Shown here piece after piece: positions 35,636 through 45,846 of a stretch of DNA of 64,000 nt. This DNA comes from Halobacillus halophilus (lineage in GTDB: Bacteria; Bacillota; Bacilli; Bacillales; Halobacillaceae). Location of the stretch: the NCBI RefSeq assembly GCF_020171985.1, contig NZ_JAIVAL010000001.1, positions 744,001 to 808,000 of the forward strand. The letters run 5' to 3'. Every line of letters begins with the position of its first letter. The stretch's first letter is position 1. The position numbers and the translations under genes were made by a program. The notes under the pieces are model-generated. The model ran no database searches. It saw only the letters and a list, made by a program, of their open reading frames with translations, and was not told the DNA's origin.

Positions 35636-35675
35636 AAAAGGAAGCCTTCTTCACGTGTGAAGAAGGCTTCCTTTT
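35636..35675. terminator. Strong bidirectional terminator
   Basis: Perfect 19-bp stem from AAAAGGAAGCCTTCTTCAC and its complement, ending in T-runs on both strands. On the minus strand it overlaps the stop codon of the 26-aa gene and ends the mutS2-yshE unit. Confidence 0.9.
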
Positions 35676-35754
35676 AATAAACAATAAAAAATATAATTCC
35701 AATCAGTAGAAAAACAGCTGCAACAACCATTAATACTTTTGCTAAGGTTTCCAT
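35674..35754 (-). CDS. 26-residue membrane microprotein
   Basis: Single hydrophobic helix: the sequence starts METLAKVLMVVA and ends IIFFIVY, with one lysine near the start. ATG 35754 has AAGGGG seven bases upstream, and this ribosome site overlaps the yshE stop codon, so translation is probably coupled to yshE. The stop lies inside the terminator stem. Not recognised as a known family. It may modulate a membrane partner such as YshE; this is inference. Confidence 0.6.
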   Translation of the reverse strand: METLAKVLMVVAAVFLLIGIIFFIVY

Positions 35755-35765
35755 GATGTCGCCCC

Positions 35766-36173
35766 TTAAATGATATTCGCTCCAATCACATACGAAAGAC
35801 CTACCGAGATAATGAATGATATAAAACCAACGGCACGATTGTCTGTTGCTATTTCTTCGTCAATTTTAAAGGAAGGCGTTAAGAACTCATAAATAAAATA
35901 ACCAGATAAAAGAAGAATAAACCCAAACAACCCCCACCCCATTGTCTGGAGAAGAGAATCATTGTGTTCAATGGAAAATCGGAAAATATTAGCAATGCCA
36001 AATATTTTACCACCTGTTGCCATTGCTACAGCGAGGTTTCCATTTTTTATTTCTTTCCAGTTATTATAAGAAGTGACGATTTCAAAAACAGCCATAAAGA
36101 CGACCAAACATAATATGACAACACTGTAGCGAGCGGCTGTCTCAATTAACGTATATTCCCAAAAGTCAGTCAT
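35766..36173 (-). CDS. yshE: DUF350 membrane protein YshE
   Basis: 135-residue integral membrane protein of unknown function with four hydrophobic segments (about 15-35, 45-65, 75-95, 112-132); the internal pattern AVAMATGGKIFGIANI and DNRAVGFISFIISVG fits the duplicated DUF350 repeat. It lies directly after mutS2, as in B. subtilis. ATG 36173 follows AGGGGG. Confidence 0.85.
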   Translation of the reverse strand: MTDFWEYTLIETAARYSVVILCLVVFMAVFEIVTSYNNWKEIKNGNLAVAMATGGKIFGIANIFRFSIEHNDSLLQTMGWGLFGFILLLSGYFIYEFLTPSFKIDEEIATDNRAVGFISFIISVGLSYVIGANII

Positions 36174-36197
36174 ATCTTAACGCCCCCTTTATGTCTA

Positions 36198-38543
36198 CTA
36201 GCTGAGTTCCAGGACGGTAACCCCGCTACCGCCTTCATTCATTCCACCGGCACGGTGATTCGTTATATTCCGGTGGTTCTTAGCATAATTTTGTACCGCG
36301 GTTCTTAACGCTCCTGTACCTTTTCCATGAATAATCGAGACGGTTGGGTACCCGGCAAGTAATGCGTCATCAATATACTTTTCAAGTCGATTGAGAGCGT
36401 CCTCGTACCGCTCACCACGCAAGTCAAGTTCCGTTTTTACATGGTAGCCTTTCCCTTTAACCGTTGCCATCGGTTTTTCTTTATAAGGCTGCTCCGCCTT
36501 AATGAACTCCAGATCCTTTCTTTTGGCTTTAACTTTCATTACGCCTACTTGCACCTGATATTCGTTTTTTCCAGTCTGCTCAACAATCGTGCCATTTTGA
36601 TTTAAAGTAAGAAGTTTTACTTCATCTCCTGACTTAAGTTCTTTCACTTCTCTTTGAGGTTCAGGCTTTGACTCTTTTTTCTTTTTAGCCAGTTCAGGTT
36701 GAGCCTCGTCAAACATCTTTCGTGCCTCAATCCATTCGTGTTCTTTCATACCGGCCTGTGACTTCATATTTCTAATTTCTCCGACAATAGTCTCAGCTTC
36801 TTCTCGTGCCTGGCGAATAGCTTTCTCAGCTTTTTCTTCAGCTTTTTCATAAAGCTCTTCGCGTTTTTGTTCGAACTGAGTCCATTTATTCTTCAGTTCG
36901 TTACGAAGATCTTCCGCTTCCTGCAAAAGACGTTCAGCTTCTTCATAATCCTGTTCTGCTCCGCGCTTTGATTCTTCCAGTGAAGCAATCATATTCTCTA
37001 CACTTTGAGAGTCGACGCCGATTTTTTCCTGAGCTGAGGTGATTACAGATTCATGTAATCCAAGCTTACGCGAAATTTCAAAAGCATTGCTTCGCCCCGG
37101 CACGCCTATTAATAACCGGTAGGTAGGCTTCAAAGTTTGAATGTCAAATTCCACGGACGCATTAATTACACCCTCTCGGTTATAACCATAAGCCTTTAAT
37201 TCAGGATAGTGGGTCGTGGCGATTACACGAGCATTCCGGTTGACAACTTCATCCAGTATGGACATGGCAAGTGCAGCACCTTCCTGTGGATCGGTACCCG
37301 CTCCTAGCTCATCAAATAATACAAGGGTTTTGTCATCAACGTGCTTTAGAATATCGACAATATTTGTCATGTGAGAAGAGAAAGTGGATAAACTCTGTTC
37401 TATGGATTGTTCATCACCAATATCAGCATAAACCTCTTCGAATACAGCCATTTCACATCCATCCAGAGCGGGAATCTGAAGACCTGACTGGGCCATAAGT
37501 GTACATAGGCCTACTAATTTCAGAGTGACGGTCTTCCCGCCGGTATTGGGGCCGGTAATAACGATAGAGGTATAGTCCTCCCCAATTTCTATATCATTGG
37601 GAACCACTTCCTCTTCTCCAATTAACGGATGTCTTGCCTGAAGCATTCTAATACGCCCTTCATCGTTCATGAATGGCATAGAAGCTTTCATTTGCTTACC
37701 GAGTTTCGCACGTGCAAACATAAAATCTATGTTTCCTAAGTGCGTTACATTCTCATATAAAGCTGAATGATGATCCGCAATTTCCTCAGACAACTCTTTC
37801 AAGATCTTTTCGATCTCGTGTTTTTCCTGAACCCTTGCTTCTTGAAGCTGATTATTCAAATCTACGACAGATTGGGGTTCTATAAAGAGTGTTGCTCCTG
37901 ATGAAGACTGATCATGCACAATACCTCCAATTGCCCCGCGATATTCCTGCTTCACAGGCAGGACATACCGTTCATTTCTAATGGTTACAATGGCATCAGA
38001 AAGCATTTTAGTCTTGGATTTAGTGAATGAATCCATTTTATCACGTACGCGACTCTCATACGTACGGACTCTCGAACGAATGGTTCTCAGCTTGTCCGAC
38101 GCTCCGTCCATAACATTTCCGTGCTCATCAATACAGCTGCGTATTGCCTGTTCCAAGTCCTTGAGTGGCAAAATACCTGTCACAATTTCTCGGAGCTTAG
38201 GCATTTCAGGTTCTTCCGCCTCTTCGATAAACCGTTTCAGCTGACGTCCGCCATAAATAGTGCTCGCCACATCCAGACACTCTAGCGCACTTAATATACC
38301 ACCAATAGTCGTTCTTTTTAGACTAGGTTTAATATCGAAAATACCGCCAAGTGGTACATGTCCTTTTAACCGGAGCACTTGCGCAGCTTCGTCTGTTTCC
38401 AACTGCCATTCTTTCACTTCCTCCAAATTGGAGGAGGGTTTTAAAGCAGCTGCCTTTTCTTTACCAAGTGAGGAGGCTGCATGCTCACTTAATTGATCGA
38501 TAATTTTTTTATATTCTAGAACATGAAGGATTCGCTGGTTCAT
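36198..38543 (-). CDS. mutS2: Endonuclease MutS2
   Basis: MutS-like ATPase/nuclease; in B. subtilis it acts on branched DNA in recombination and has been linked to rescue of collided ribosomes. The 781-residue protein lacks the mismatch-binding N-terminal domain of MutS, and has a clamp/lever core, Walker A GPNTGGKT near residue 333, Walker [14 protein letters not shown], a long coiled coil (about 515-630) and a C-terminal Smr nuclease domain ([15 protein letters not shown] ... [11 protein letters not shown]). It starts 27 bases after polX. Confidence 0.96.
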   Translation of the reverse strand: MNQRILHVLEYKKIIDQLSEHAASSLGKEKAAALKPSSNLEEVKEWQLETDEAAQVLRLKGHVPLGGIFDIKPSLKRTTIGGILSALECLDVASTIYGGRQLKRFIEEAEEPEMPKLREIVTGILPLKDLEQAIRSCIDEHGNVMDGASDKLRTIRSRVRTYESRVRDKMDSFTKSKTKMLSDAIVTIRNERYVLPVKQEYRGAIGGIVHDQSSSGATLFIEPQSVVDLNNQLQEARVQEKHEIEKILKELSEEIADHHSALYENVTHLGNIDFMFARAKLGKQMKASMPFMNDEGRIRMLQARHPLIGEEEVVPNDIEIGEDYTSIVITGPNTGGKTVTLKLVGLCTLMAQSGLQIPALDGCEMAVFEEVYADIGDEQSIEQSLSTFSSHMTNIVDILKHVDDKTLVLFDELGAGTDPQEGAALAMSILDEVVNRNARVIATTHYPELKAYGYNREGVINASVEFDIQTLKPTYRLLIGVPGRSNAFEISRKLGLHESVITSAQEKIGVDSQSVENMIASLEESKRGAEQDYEEAERLLQEAEDLRNELKNKWTQFEQKREELYEKAEEKAEKAIRQAREEAETIVGEIRNMKSQAGMKEHEWIEARKMFDEAQPELAKKKKESKPEPQREVKELKSGDEVKLLTLNQNGTIVEQTGKNEYQVQVGVMKVKAKRKDLEFIKAEQPYKEKPMATVKGKGYHVKTELDLRGERYEDALNRLEKYIDDALLAGYPTVSIIHGKGTGALRTAVQNYAKNHRNITNHRAGGMNEGGSGVTVLELS

Positions 38544-38570
38544 GTAAATCTGTCTCCTTTATAACAACAC

Positions 38571-40283
38571 TCAAATACCGAACTTATTCATAAGCTGCTT
38601 TTTGGTCCAAGTATTTACTACAGTTTCTTTCCTGAGCCATCCTTTTCGGGCTGCCCCAACTCCCACTTCCATATGTTCTAACATTGGGTAACTGTGAGCA
38701 TCCGTATTGATAGCTATATTTACGCCCTCTTCTTGGGCTTTCATTAACCATTCCCAGTTTAAGTCCAGGCGATTAGGGTTGGCGTTCAATTCCAGAATCG
38801 TTCCCGTACGCTTCGCCCCTCGAATTAACTCCTCTACATTTACGTCGTAGCCTTTTCGCCTTCCAATTAAGCGTCCCGTTGGATGTGCTATCATATCAAC
38901 ATGAGGATTCTCTAAAGCCGTGTTCAGTCTCTCCATAATTTTCTTTTCAGATTGGTTAAAACTGGAATGGATGGATGCAATAACAAAATCCATCTCTTCC
39001 AGAAACTCATCACTAAAATCCAGGGAGCCATCCGGAAGAATATCCATTTCAATACCCGCAAATATATGAAAATCCTTCATTGACTCGTTCACTTTATTAA
39101 TCTCTTCACGCTGTTTGCGTAAGCGCTCTTCATTAAGACCGTTAGCTACTCTCAAATACTTGGAGTGATCCGTTATAGCGATGAAATCATAACCTTTATT
39201 CTTTGCCTGTTCAGCCATTTCCTTAATGGACTGAGCCCCATCACTCCATGTCGAGTGCATATGGAGGTCACCGCGTATATCACTTAATTCGACGAGGTCT
39301 ACCGGTTCTTTGTACTTCTCTACTTCACCATAATTCTCCCTGACTTCCGGAGGAATGTAATGAAGTCCGAAATGGTTAAAGAAGTCTTCTTCCGTTTCAA
39401 AAGTCCGAACTTCCCCTGTTTCCGCATTTTCAATGCCATATTCATTTATTTTTTCACCTTGTTGCTTAGCAAGCTGTCTCATTGATACATTATGGTCTTT
39501 AGAACCCGTAAAGTGGTGAAGAGTGGTTGCGAACTCCTCAGGTGCAACAATACGGAAATCTATTCCAATGTCATAGCCTTCATTAACCACAATAGAAACT
39601 TTTGTCTCTCCTGAAGCCACTACCTCTTTTATATCTGGATAATTAAGAAGTTCATCTCTTGTGTCTGCCGGATTTTCCGAGACCAGGATGAAATCAATAT
39701 CCTTGATCGTCTCCCTCATGCGCCGAAGACTGCCAGCTCGTGAATAGCGTTCTACTGTTTTTGCATTCTGAAGAAAACCTTCTATCTTGTCAGCGAGAGG
39801 CAGCATTAAAGCAATTGGGAGTCGTTCTGGACGGGTATTTGCTTCTTCTAGGGCCTTCTTTATCTTCTCAGCCGACTTCTTCCCAAACCCTTCCAATTCT
39901 TCTACTTTCCCTTTTTCTACTGCCGTTTTCAACGTTTCTGCATCTATAATACCTAACTCCTGATATAACTTCGCCAGCTTCTTACCTCCCAGGCCCGGAA
40001 GATCAAGCAATGGAACTAATCCTTCAGGAACTTCAGTTTGTAATTGCTTTAATGTATCCGATTCTCCATTCTCTATAAATTCGTGTATAACAGATGCTGT
40101 GGATTTTCCTATCCCCTTCATCTTAGTAAAGTCCTCTATTTCATTTAAAGAGTGATCATCGGACTCCAAAGCTTGTGCGGCTTTACGATAAGCAGATATT
40201 TTAAAAGGATTTTCACCTTTTAACTCAAGATATACAGCAATCTTATCTAGTAACTTGATTACTTGCTTTTTATCAACAGCCAT
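38571..40283 (-). CDS. polX: Family X DNA polymerase PolX with PHP domain
   Basis: DNA repair polymerase with a 3'-5' exonuclease. The 570-residue protein has an N-terminal 8-kDa helix-hairpin-helix region (MKGIGKSTASVIHEFIENG, LPGLGGKKLAKLYQELG), the nucleotidyltransferase core with the DIDFI acidic pair, and a C-terminal PHP metal-dependent nuclease (LHMHSTWSDGAQSI, ITDHSKYL, AHPTGRLIG, NTDAHS). The architecture matches B. subtilis YshC/PolX (570 aa). ATG 40283 has GGAGACG upstream. A terminator separates it from cvpA. Confidence 0.96.
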   Translation of the reverse strand: MAVDKKQVIKLLDKIAVYLELKGENPFKISAYRKAAQALESDDHSLNEIEDFTKMKGIGKSTASVIHEFIENGESDTLKQLQTEVPEGLVPLLDLPGLGGKKLAKLYQELGIIDAETLKTAVEKGKVEELEGFGKKSAEKIKKALEEANTRPERLPIALMLPLADKIEGFLQNAKTVERYSRAGSLRRMRETIKDIDFILVSENPADTRDELLNYPDIKEVVASGETKVSIVVNEGYDIGIDFRIVAPEEFATTLHHFTGSKDHNVSMRQLAKQQGEKINEYGIENAETGEVRTFETEEDFFNHFGLHYIPPEVRENYGEVEKYKEPVDLVELSDIRGDLHMHSTWSDGAQSIKEMAEQAKNKGYDFIAITDHSKYLRVANGLNEERLRKQREEINKVNESMKDFHIFAGIEMDILPDGSLDFSDEFLEEMDFVIASIHSSFNQSEKKIMERLNTALENPHVDMIAHPTGRLIGRRKGYDVNVEELIRGAKRTGTILELNANPNRLDLNWEWLMKAQEEGVNIAINTDAHSYPMLEHMEVGVGAARKGWLRKETVVNTWTKKQLMNKFGI

Positions 40284-40341
40284 ATTTTATCGTCTCCTCT
40301 AATTGATAATTATCCCGTGCAACTTTCCTTATATACATAAG

Positions 40342-40371
40342 AAAAAACCGCTATGATCATCATCACAGCGG
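40342..40371 (-). terminator. Terminator of zapA-cvpA
   Basis: About 10-bp stem (CCGCT, wobble, TGAT / ATCA, AGCGG) with loop GATG and a T6 tail on the minus strand. Confidence 0.8.
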
Positions 40372-40398
40372 CTTAGTTTACCCATATCTACATTATCA

Positions 40399-40941
40399 TC
40401 AGTCAGCCACGTGTTCGATCCATAATGTTTTCAATTGTTCGGAAAACACTGGGGTGTGTTCAATGATAAACTGAGCTAAGAAAGAACGATCCAGTGCGTT
40501 CTGTACCATCTCCAGAGGAACTAACGCTGCTATATACAGTAAGACAAAAAGCAGGATATAATTCTCTATGAAACCAAGAATACCTCCCAATAGTGAATTC
40601 AGTGAACTCAATATCGGAAGCTCAGCGACAAAATCCAGCATGGATGCGATGATATGTATAATGATTTTCACTCCAAAAAACAAAATAGCAAAAGCTACTG
40701 CATTATAGAACGCTTGTTCTAATGGCATATTCTCCATAAAAATGGCCCAGGATGAATCGGCGGGCAAATCAGGATATGGAACCCAAAGGGTTAGCTTGGG
40801 AGATAAGTCATCGTAGTACATAGCCGCTACTACAAAAGCAACAATAAACCCAATTAGATGGAAGAGCTGCAGAATAAATCCTCTCTTCAGGCCTATTAGA
40901 ATTCCTATTATTAATATAAAAAACAATAATATGTCAATCAT
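40399..40941 (-). CDS. yshB: CvpA-family membrane protein YshB
   Basis: 180-residue membrane protein with four helices (about 2-20, 28-45, 75-105, 115-145), family CvpA (colicin V production protein domain). The first-helix pattern DILLFFILIIGILIGLKRGF is typical. Its exact role in Bacillus is unknown; it is usually next to zapA. ATG 40941 lies inside the end of zapA (8-base overlap), so the two are coupled. Confidence 0.88.
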   Translation of the reverse strand: MIDILLFFILIIGILIGLKRGFILQLFHLIGFIVAFVVAAMYYDDLSPKLTLWVPYPDLPADSSWAIFMENMPLEQAFYNAVAFAILFFGVKIIIHIIASMLDFVAELPILSSLNSLLGGILGFIENYILLFVLLYIAALVPLEMVQNALDRSFLAQFIIEHTPVFSEQLKTLWIEHVAD

Positions 40942-41221
40942 GATTGTTGTCGTCCTTTTCCTCTTTCTTTTCTATATAATCCATCAGTTCCGTGCATTCT
41001 TCTTTTAACTTTATATATTCATTCATCGTATTAACAGCAGTCAAAACAGCGAGCTTAGCCGTATCCAGACTTGGATTTGCTTCGTGAATTTCACGCATTT
41101 TCTGATCCACTAAGCTGGATACCATACGGATATGATGGGGTTCTTCATGACCAACTATAGTGTAAGATCTCTTATTGATCTCCACTGTAATTCTTTTCTT
41201 GTCTTGGTCCGATTGTGCCAC
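40934..41221 (-). CDS. zapA: Cell division protein ZapA
   Basis: Binds FtsZ and bundles its filaments at the Z-ring. The 95-residue protein has the N-terminal strand segment (KKRITVEINKRSYTIVGHEE) and a C-terminal coiled coil (MNEYIKLKEECTELMDYIEK). Conserved LDTAKLAVLTAVN is present. GTG 41221 is preferred, seven bases after AGGGGG; ATG 41227 is almost on top of the ribosome site. It is divergent from rnhC, the same layout as in B. subtilis. Confidence 0.93.
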   Translation of the reverse strand: MAQSDQDKKRITVEINKRSYTIVGHEEPHHIRMVSSLVDQKMREIHEANPSLDTAKLAVLTAVNTMNEYIKLKEECTELMDYIEKKEEKDDNNHD

Positions 41222-41310
41222 GTCCATACCCCCTAGTTTCTCAATCCTAAATTTAATAGTAACATGAAGATATTGAATTAGGAAACCAATATGGATCTAA
41301 TTTGCAAATG

Positions 41311-41339
41311 TTCTAATTTCAAAAGGATTTTGCTATACT
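41311..41339 (+). promoter_or_regulatory. Promoter of rnhC
   Basis: TTCTAA (-35), 17-bp spacer, TATACT (-10) with TGC before it (extended -10), about 35 bases before rnhC. A weaker extended -10 (TGT-TACTAT) for zapA lies on the other strand of the same gap. Confidence 0.6.
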
Positions 41340-41375
41340 GTTCATACCATTTTTGTTTACAGAAAGGAATTAAAC

Positions 41376-42302
41376 ATGCCACAAGTCGTCCTTAAATTAT
41401 CAGCTTCAACCCTGGATAAAATGAAGAACCATTATCAATCTCAACTTAAAAATCCGCCTCAAAATGCCCTTTTTGCTGCTAAAACCAGCTCCTGCACCAT
41501 TACGGCCTATCGTTCTGGTAAAGTTCTATTTCAAGGAAAAAGTCCTGAATCGGAGTCTGAGCAATGGGGAAAACCAGACGTTGGGTCCCTTAAATCCAAA
41601 AGCAGTTCTAAACAGCCTCACGCTTTTCATCCCCCTGAGAGCTTATTTACAAGTTCTCACATTGGATCAGATGAAGCAGGAACCGGAGATTACTTCGGTC
41701 CGATCACTGTTGCTGCGGCTTATGTTACGAAAGAGCAAGCCCATACTCTAAAAGCTATCGGAGTCAAAGACTCTAAGCATTTAAATGACAGGCAGATTAA
41801 AGAGCTTGCAAAAAGCATCGTCGAGCTGAAAATCCCTTACAGCCTTTTAAGGCTTCCCAATAAAAAATACAATCAATGGCAGCGTAAGGGCTGGTCCCAG
41901 GGAAAAATGAAAACGATCCTCCATCATCAAGCTCTTGAAAAATTGTTAGAAAAGATTTCTCCCATAAAACCGGAGGGGATTCTGGTTGATCAATTCTCCC
42001 AGCCGGAAGTTTACAAAAAGCATTTACGTAGTGAAAAATTACAATTGCAGTCTAATGTATATTTTATGACCAAAGCCGAAAGTTACTCCATTGCTGTGGC
42101 TGCAGGATCTATTATCGCTAGGTCAGCTTTCGTTAAGGCAATGGATCAACTAGAAATGGACACAGGACTTTCTATTCCGAAAGGTGCATCCGCAAAAGTG
42201 GACGAAGCGGCAGCGCAAGTCATCAAATATTATGGTGAAGATAAGCTTGATGAGATAGCAAAAGTACATTTTGCCAACACTCAAAAAGCTAAAAAGTTAT
42301 AG
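41376..42302 (+). CDS. rnhC: Ribonuclease HIII
   Basis: Cleaves RNA of RNA-DNA hybrids. The 308-residue protein has an N-terminal TBP-like substrate-binding domain (1-90) and an RNase H2-type catalytic domain starting GSDEAGTGDYFGP with Asp99/Glu100, VKDSK near 138, and LVDQF near 205. The DEAGTGD form (rather than DEAGRG) and length mark HIII. One of the few plus-strand genes in this half; terminated by a shared hairpin. Confidence 0.96.
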   Translation: MPQVVLKLSASTLDKMKNHYQSQLKNPPQNALFAAKTSSCTITAYRSGKVLFQGKSPESESEQWGKPDVGSLKSKSSSKQPHAFHPPESLFTSSHIGSDEAGTGDYFGPITVAAAYVTKEQAHTLKAIGVKDSKHLNDRQIKELAKSIVELKIPYSLLRLPNKKYNQWQRKGWSQGKMKTILHHQALEKLLEKISPIKPEGILVDQFSQPEVYKKHLRSEKLQLQSNVYFMTKAESYSIAVAAGSIIARSAFVKAMDQLEMDTGLSIPKGASAKVDEAAAQVIKYYGEDKLDEIAKVHFANTQKAKKL

Positions 42303-42311
42303 AAGTAAAAA

Positions 42312-42340
42312 CAGGTGCCCTGGCTAACCCAGGGCACCTG
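42312..42340. terminator. Bidirectional terminator between rnhC and pheT
   Basis: Perfect 12-bp stem CAGGTGCCCTGG / CCAGGGCACCTG with a 5-base loop; T-runs on both strands. Confidence 0.9.
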
Positions 42341-42345
42341 CTTTT

Positions 42346-44772
42346 TTATCCACGAAGCTCTGCATCGTGTTGATCTTTAACAGCTGTTAAAATTTTGTCG
42401 TGCGCTTCTTCCACTTCTTCGTCCTTTAAAGTACGATGAGGGTCCAGGTATAAAAGGTTAAAAGCGAGGGATTTTTTCCCATCTGGTAAATGCTCGCCTT
42501 GGTAGACATCAAATACTCGTACATCCTTAACCAACGGTGCTCCTGCCTCAGAAATGGTATCGGTAATAGCAGCCGATGTTATCTGTTCGTCTACCACTAG
42601 CGCAATATCCCTTGAAACAGATGGATAGCGTGGAATTGCCTGAAAAGCTTCCTCTTTCGTATATTGAGCGAATAGTTCCTCAGCGTTTAAGTCGAACACA
42701 TACGTATCTTTCAGACCCAATTCCTTTTGAAGTTTGGGATGGACTTGTCCAATAAACCCGATTTCTTTATCACCTGATTTCACTAGGGCCGTGCGTCCAG
42801 GGTGCATGTGAGGAATCTTTGTTTTTTCATAGGTGAAGGACAGATCAAGCTGAGCACTTAAGCCCTCCACAATTCCTTTCACTACATAGAAGTCCACTTC
42901 TTTCTTTTCCTGCTGCCAGGGATGTGATATCCACGTACCTGTCAAGGCTCCAGATGCCCTTAGAATTTCATTTGGCTGTCTCGTTACTTGTTCTTCATTA
43001 CTTACAAATACGGTCCCTACTTCATAATAGGAAAGATCCTTCTGCTTCCTTGCAACATTATAAGATAAGGACTGCAACAATTCGGGCAGCATACTGAGCC
43101 GCAGATGGCTGTGGTCTTCACTCATCGGCATCGCAAGAGCAACTGGAGATTTCGCTTGTCGTTTAATTTCTGGACTAACAAGCATCTGAGACCGTTCCTT
43201 TGGTGTTAATGAATACGTAATCGTTTCGTGCAGTCCGGCTCCCTCGAAATACGATTTCACTTTTCGTTTGAGCTGCTGTTCAAGCGTCAGCCCGCCTGCT
43301 TGCGAAGATCCTTGCGGAAGCGTATAAGGAAGATTATCATACCCAAAAATACGCGCCACTTCTTCAAGCATATCTTCAAAAAGTTCTATATCCCCTCGGC
43401 GTGTTGGGATATTTACATCAAAATTTTCTCCATGCTGCTCATAGGAGAACTGAAGCCGGCGCAGGATATCGGCAATTTCTTCGTTTGTAATGGAAGTTCC
43501 AAGACGATCATTAATGACAGAGGTTTCAATAGAAACTTTATTTTCAGAACGATCCAACTCGTCCACGCTTACAGCACCTTTTAAGACCGTCCCGCTCGCA
43601 TACTTGGCCAGGAGCTCACAGGCTCGCTTTCCTGCGCGCTCGACACGGTTAGGGTCTACGCCTTTTTCAAAGCGGTTACTTGACTCACTTCTTAAACCAT
43701 GATCCTTCGAAGCCTGGCGCACAACTGAAGGTTCGAAATAGGCTGCCTCTAAAATCAATGTTTTCGTATCTTCTTGAACTTCAGACTTCGCTCCGCCCAT
43801 AACCCCGGCGATTGCATGTGCTTCATCACCGTTTGTTATAACCAGATGGTGATCTTTCAGTTCCCGCTTCTGGTTATCTAATGTTGTAATCATTTCTCCG
43901 TCCCTTGCTCGTCTCGTTACAATCCTGTCCGAGTTAAAACGATCGTAATCAAAAGCATGGAGCGGCTGACCATATTCAAGCAGTACGTAGTTCGTAATGT
44001 CTACTACATTATTAATCGGGCGAATACCCGCAGCCGTTAATCGGTTCCTCATCCATAGGGGAGAGGCACCAATTTTAATATCTTTAATGATGAAAGCCCC
44101 ATAATAAGGATTAGCCTGTTTGTCTTCAACTTCTACCGAAATAAAATCGCCAGCTGCTTCATTAGAATAAGGTACATCTTCTTCCTGCAGTTCATATTCT
44201 CCATCAATAGCGGCGGCCACCTCATACGCTACCCCCGCCATACTCAGAGCATCAGATCGGTTAGGTGTTAAACCGAGTTCTATAACCTTGTCATCTAAGT
44301 TTAACAGAGATAGAGCGTCCGCTCCCGCTTTAACATTTTCGGGGAATACAAAGATCCCATCCGCAAATTCTTTAGGAACATCTTTTTCGTTTACTCCCAG
44401 CTCCTGAAGAGAACAGATCATGCCGTTAGACTCTTCTCCACGAAGTTTGGTTTTTTTAATTTTGAAATTACCTGGAAGAACAGCTCCCGGTTTTGCCACA
44501 GCTACTTGCTGTCCTTCTGCGATATTCGGAGCACCGCAGACAATTTGCAGGGTCTCTTCTCCTACGTCAACCTGGCAAAGGGACAATTTATCAGCGTTTG
44601 GGTGTTGTACACATGACTGGACATGCCCCACCACTACACCGGACACGCCTTCTGCAACAGGGGTCACACTCTCCACTTCAATTCCTGTTTTCGTAATAAT
44701 TTCAGCTAACTCTTCAGGGGTATAGCTGCTAATATCGATTAATTCTTGCAACCAATTGGATGATACAAGCAT
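42346..44772 (-). CDS. pheT: Phenylalanyl-tRNA synthetase beta chain
   Basis: 808-residue beta subunit of the (alpha-beta)2 enzyme. Domains in order: N-terminal tRNA-binding EMAP/OB fold (about 40-150, VQSCVQHPNADKLSLCQVDVG), B3/B4 editing domain (210-380, LLEYGQPLHAFDYD), B5 (about 405-475), catalytic-like core, and C-terminal FDX-ACB anticodon-binding domain (710-808, YPSVSRDIALVVD). Length fits B. subtilis PheT (804). It follows pheS by 15 bases. Confidence 0.97.
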   Translation of the reverse strand: MLVSSNWLQELIDISSYTPEELAEIITKTGIEVESVTPVAEGVSGVVVGHVQSCVQHPNADKLSLCQVDVGEETLQIVCGAPNIAEGQQVAVAKPGAVLPGNFKIKKTKLRGEESNGMICSLQELGVNEKDVPKEFADGIFVFPENVKAGADALSLLNLDDKVIELGLTPNRSDALSMAGVAYEVAAAIDGEYELQEEDVPYSNEAAGDFISVEVEDKQANPYYGAFIIKDIKIGASPLWMRNRLTAAGIRPINNVVDITNYVLLEYGQPLHAFDYDRFNSDRIVTRRARDGEMITTLDNQKRELKDHHLVITNGDEAHAIAGVMGGAKSEVQEDTKTLILEAAYFEPSVVRQASKDHGLRSESSNRFEKGVDPNRVERAGKRACELLAKYASGTVLKGAVSVDELDRSENKVSIETSVINDRLGTSITNEEIADILRRLQFSYEQHGENFDVNIPTRRGDIELFEDMLEEVARIFGYDNLPYTLPQGSSQAGGLTLEQQLKRKVKSYFEGAGLHETITYSLTPKERSQMLVSPEIKRQAKSPVALAMPMSEDHSHLRLSMLPELLQSLSYNVARKQKDLSYYEVGTVFVSNEEQVTRQPNEILRASGALTGTWISHPWQQEKKEVDFYVVKGIVEGLSAQLDLSFTYEKTKIPHMHPGRTALVKSGDKEIGFIGQVHPKLQKELGLKDTYVFDLNAEELFAQYTKEEAFQAIPRYPSVSRDIALVVDEQITSAAITDTISEAGAPLVKDVRVFDVYQGEHLPDGKKSLAFNLLYLDPHRTLKDEEVEEAHDKILTAVKDQHDAELRG

Positions 44773-44787
44773 TGATTTTCTCCTCCT

Positions 44788-45822
44788 TTACGCTTTGTGG
44801 TATTGTTCTAAGAATCGGATGTCATTGGTATAGAAATTTCTGATATCATCCACACCATATTTCAACATAGCAATCCGCTCAGGTCCCATTCCAAATGCGA
44901 AACCGGAATATTCTTTTGGATCATATCCTGCCATTTCCAATACGTTTGGATGAACCATACCCGCTCCTAATATCTCAATCCATCCAGTTCCTTTACAGAC
45001 AGAACAACCTCTTCCTTCGCATACTTTACACGAAATATCCATCTCAACAGAAGGTTCCGTGAATGGAAAGAAACTTGGACGAAGTCTTATATCCCGCTCT
45101 GCTCCAAACATTTGCTTCGCAAAGGCATTTAAGACCCCTTTCAGATCACTCATGCGCACATGTTTATCAACTAACAGTCCCTCTAACTGAGTAAACTGGT
45201 GAGAGTGAGTCGCATCGTCTGTATCCCTGCGGTAAACTTTACCGGGACAAATCATCTTAACTGGTTCGTTTCCATTCTTCTGTCCCATTGTACGTGCTTG
45301 TACTGGTGAAGTATGAGTACGTAGTAGTAATTCTTCCGTAATATAGAAAGAATCCTGCATATCTCGAGCTGGATGCCCCTTAGGTAAGTTCAATGCTTCA
45401 AAGTTAAAATAATCGGTTTCCACTTCAGGACCTTCCTTTATTTCAAAGCCCATCCCGATAAATAGATCTTCAATCTCTTCCACAATACTTGTAAGCAAGT
45501 GAGGACCGCCAACACGTACAGGGCGTCCCGGCAGAGTCACGTCAATGCTTTCTGATTCTAATTGTTTTTCGAGTTCTTGATCTTCCAAGCGAGTCTGTTT
45601 CGTATCTATCGCAGCGGCAATACTTTCCCTTACTTCATTAGCCAGCTGACCAATTACAGGCCTCTCCTCTTTGGATAGTTTCCCCATGCCGCGAAGCACC
45701 TCTGTAATAGGTCCTTTTTTTCCTAAGTATTCTACTCGAACATCTTTCAAGCTTTGTACGTTTTCAGATTTGCTGACTTTCTCAAGAGCTTCCTGCTTCA
45801 ACTCTTCTAAACGCTCTTTCAT
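44788..45822 (-). CDS. pheS: Phenylalanyl-tRNA synthetase alpha chain
   Basis: 344-residue catalytic subunit, class II synthetase. It has an N-terminal coiled coil (1-90) that contacts tRNA and a catalytic core with motif 2 ([21 protein letters not shown]) and motif 3 ([17 protein letters not shown]). A Cys cluster ([12 protein letters not shown]) is present, as in other Bacillus PheS. ATG 45822 follows AAAGGAGG. It is preceded by a T-box leader, so expression should respond to uncharged tRNA-Phe. Confidence 0.97.
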   Translation of the reverse strand: MKERLEELKQEALEKVSKSENVQSLKDVRVEYLGKKGPITEVLRGMGKLSKEERPVIGQLANEVRESIAAAIDTKQTRLEDQELEKQLESESIDVTLPGRPVRVGGPHLLTSIVEEIEDLFIGMGFEIKEGPEVETDYFNFEALNLPKGHPARDMQDSFYITEELLLRTHTSPVQARTMGQKNGNEPVKMICPGKVYRRDTDDATHSHQFTQLEGLLVDKHVRMSDLKGVLNAFAKQMFGAERDIRLRPSFFPFTEPSVEMDISCKVCEGRGCSVCKGTGWIEILGAGMVHPNVLEMAGYDPKEYSGFAFGMGPERIAMLKYGVDDIRNFYTNDIRFLEQYHKA

Positions 45823-45846
45823 CGGATATATCCTCCTTTAATAAAA

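Noticed and set aside
44420-44725. Plus-strand open frame opposite pheT
   Set aside because: Antisense of a highly conserved synthetase gene, no ribosome site; the same holds for the other opposite-strand frames over lon, clpX, qoxB, uvrC and mutS2.
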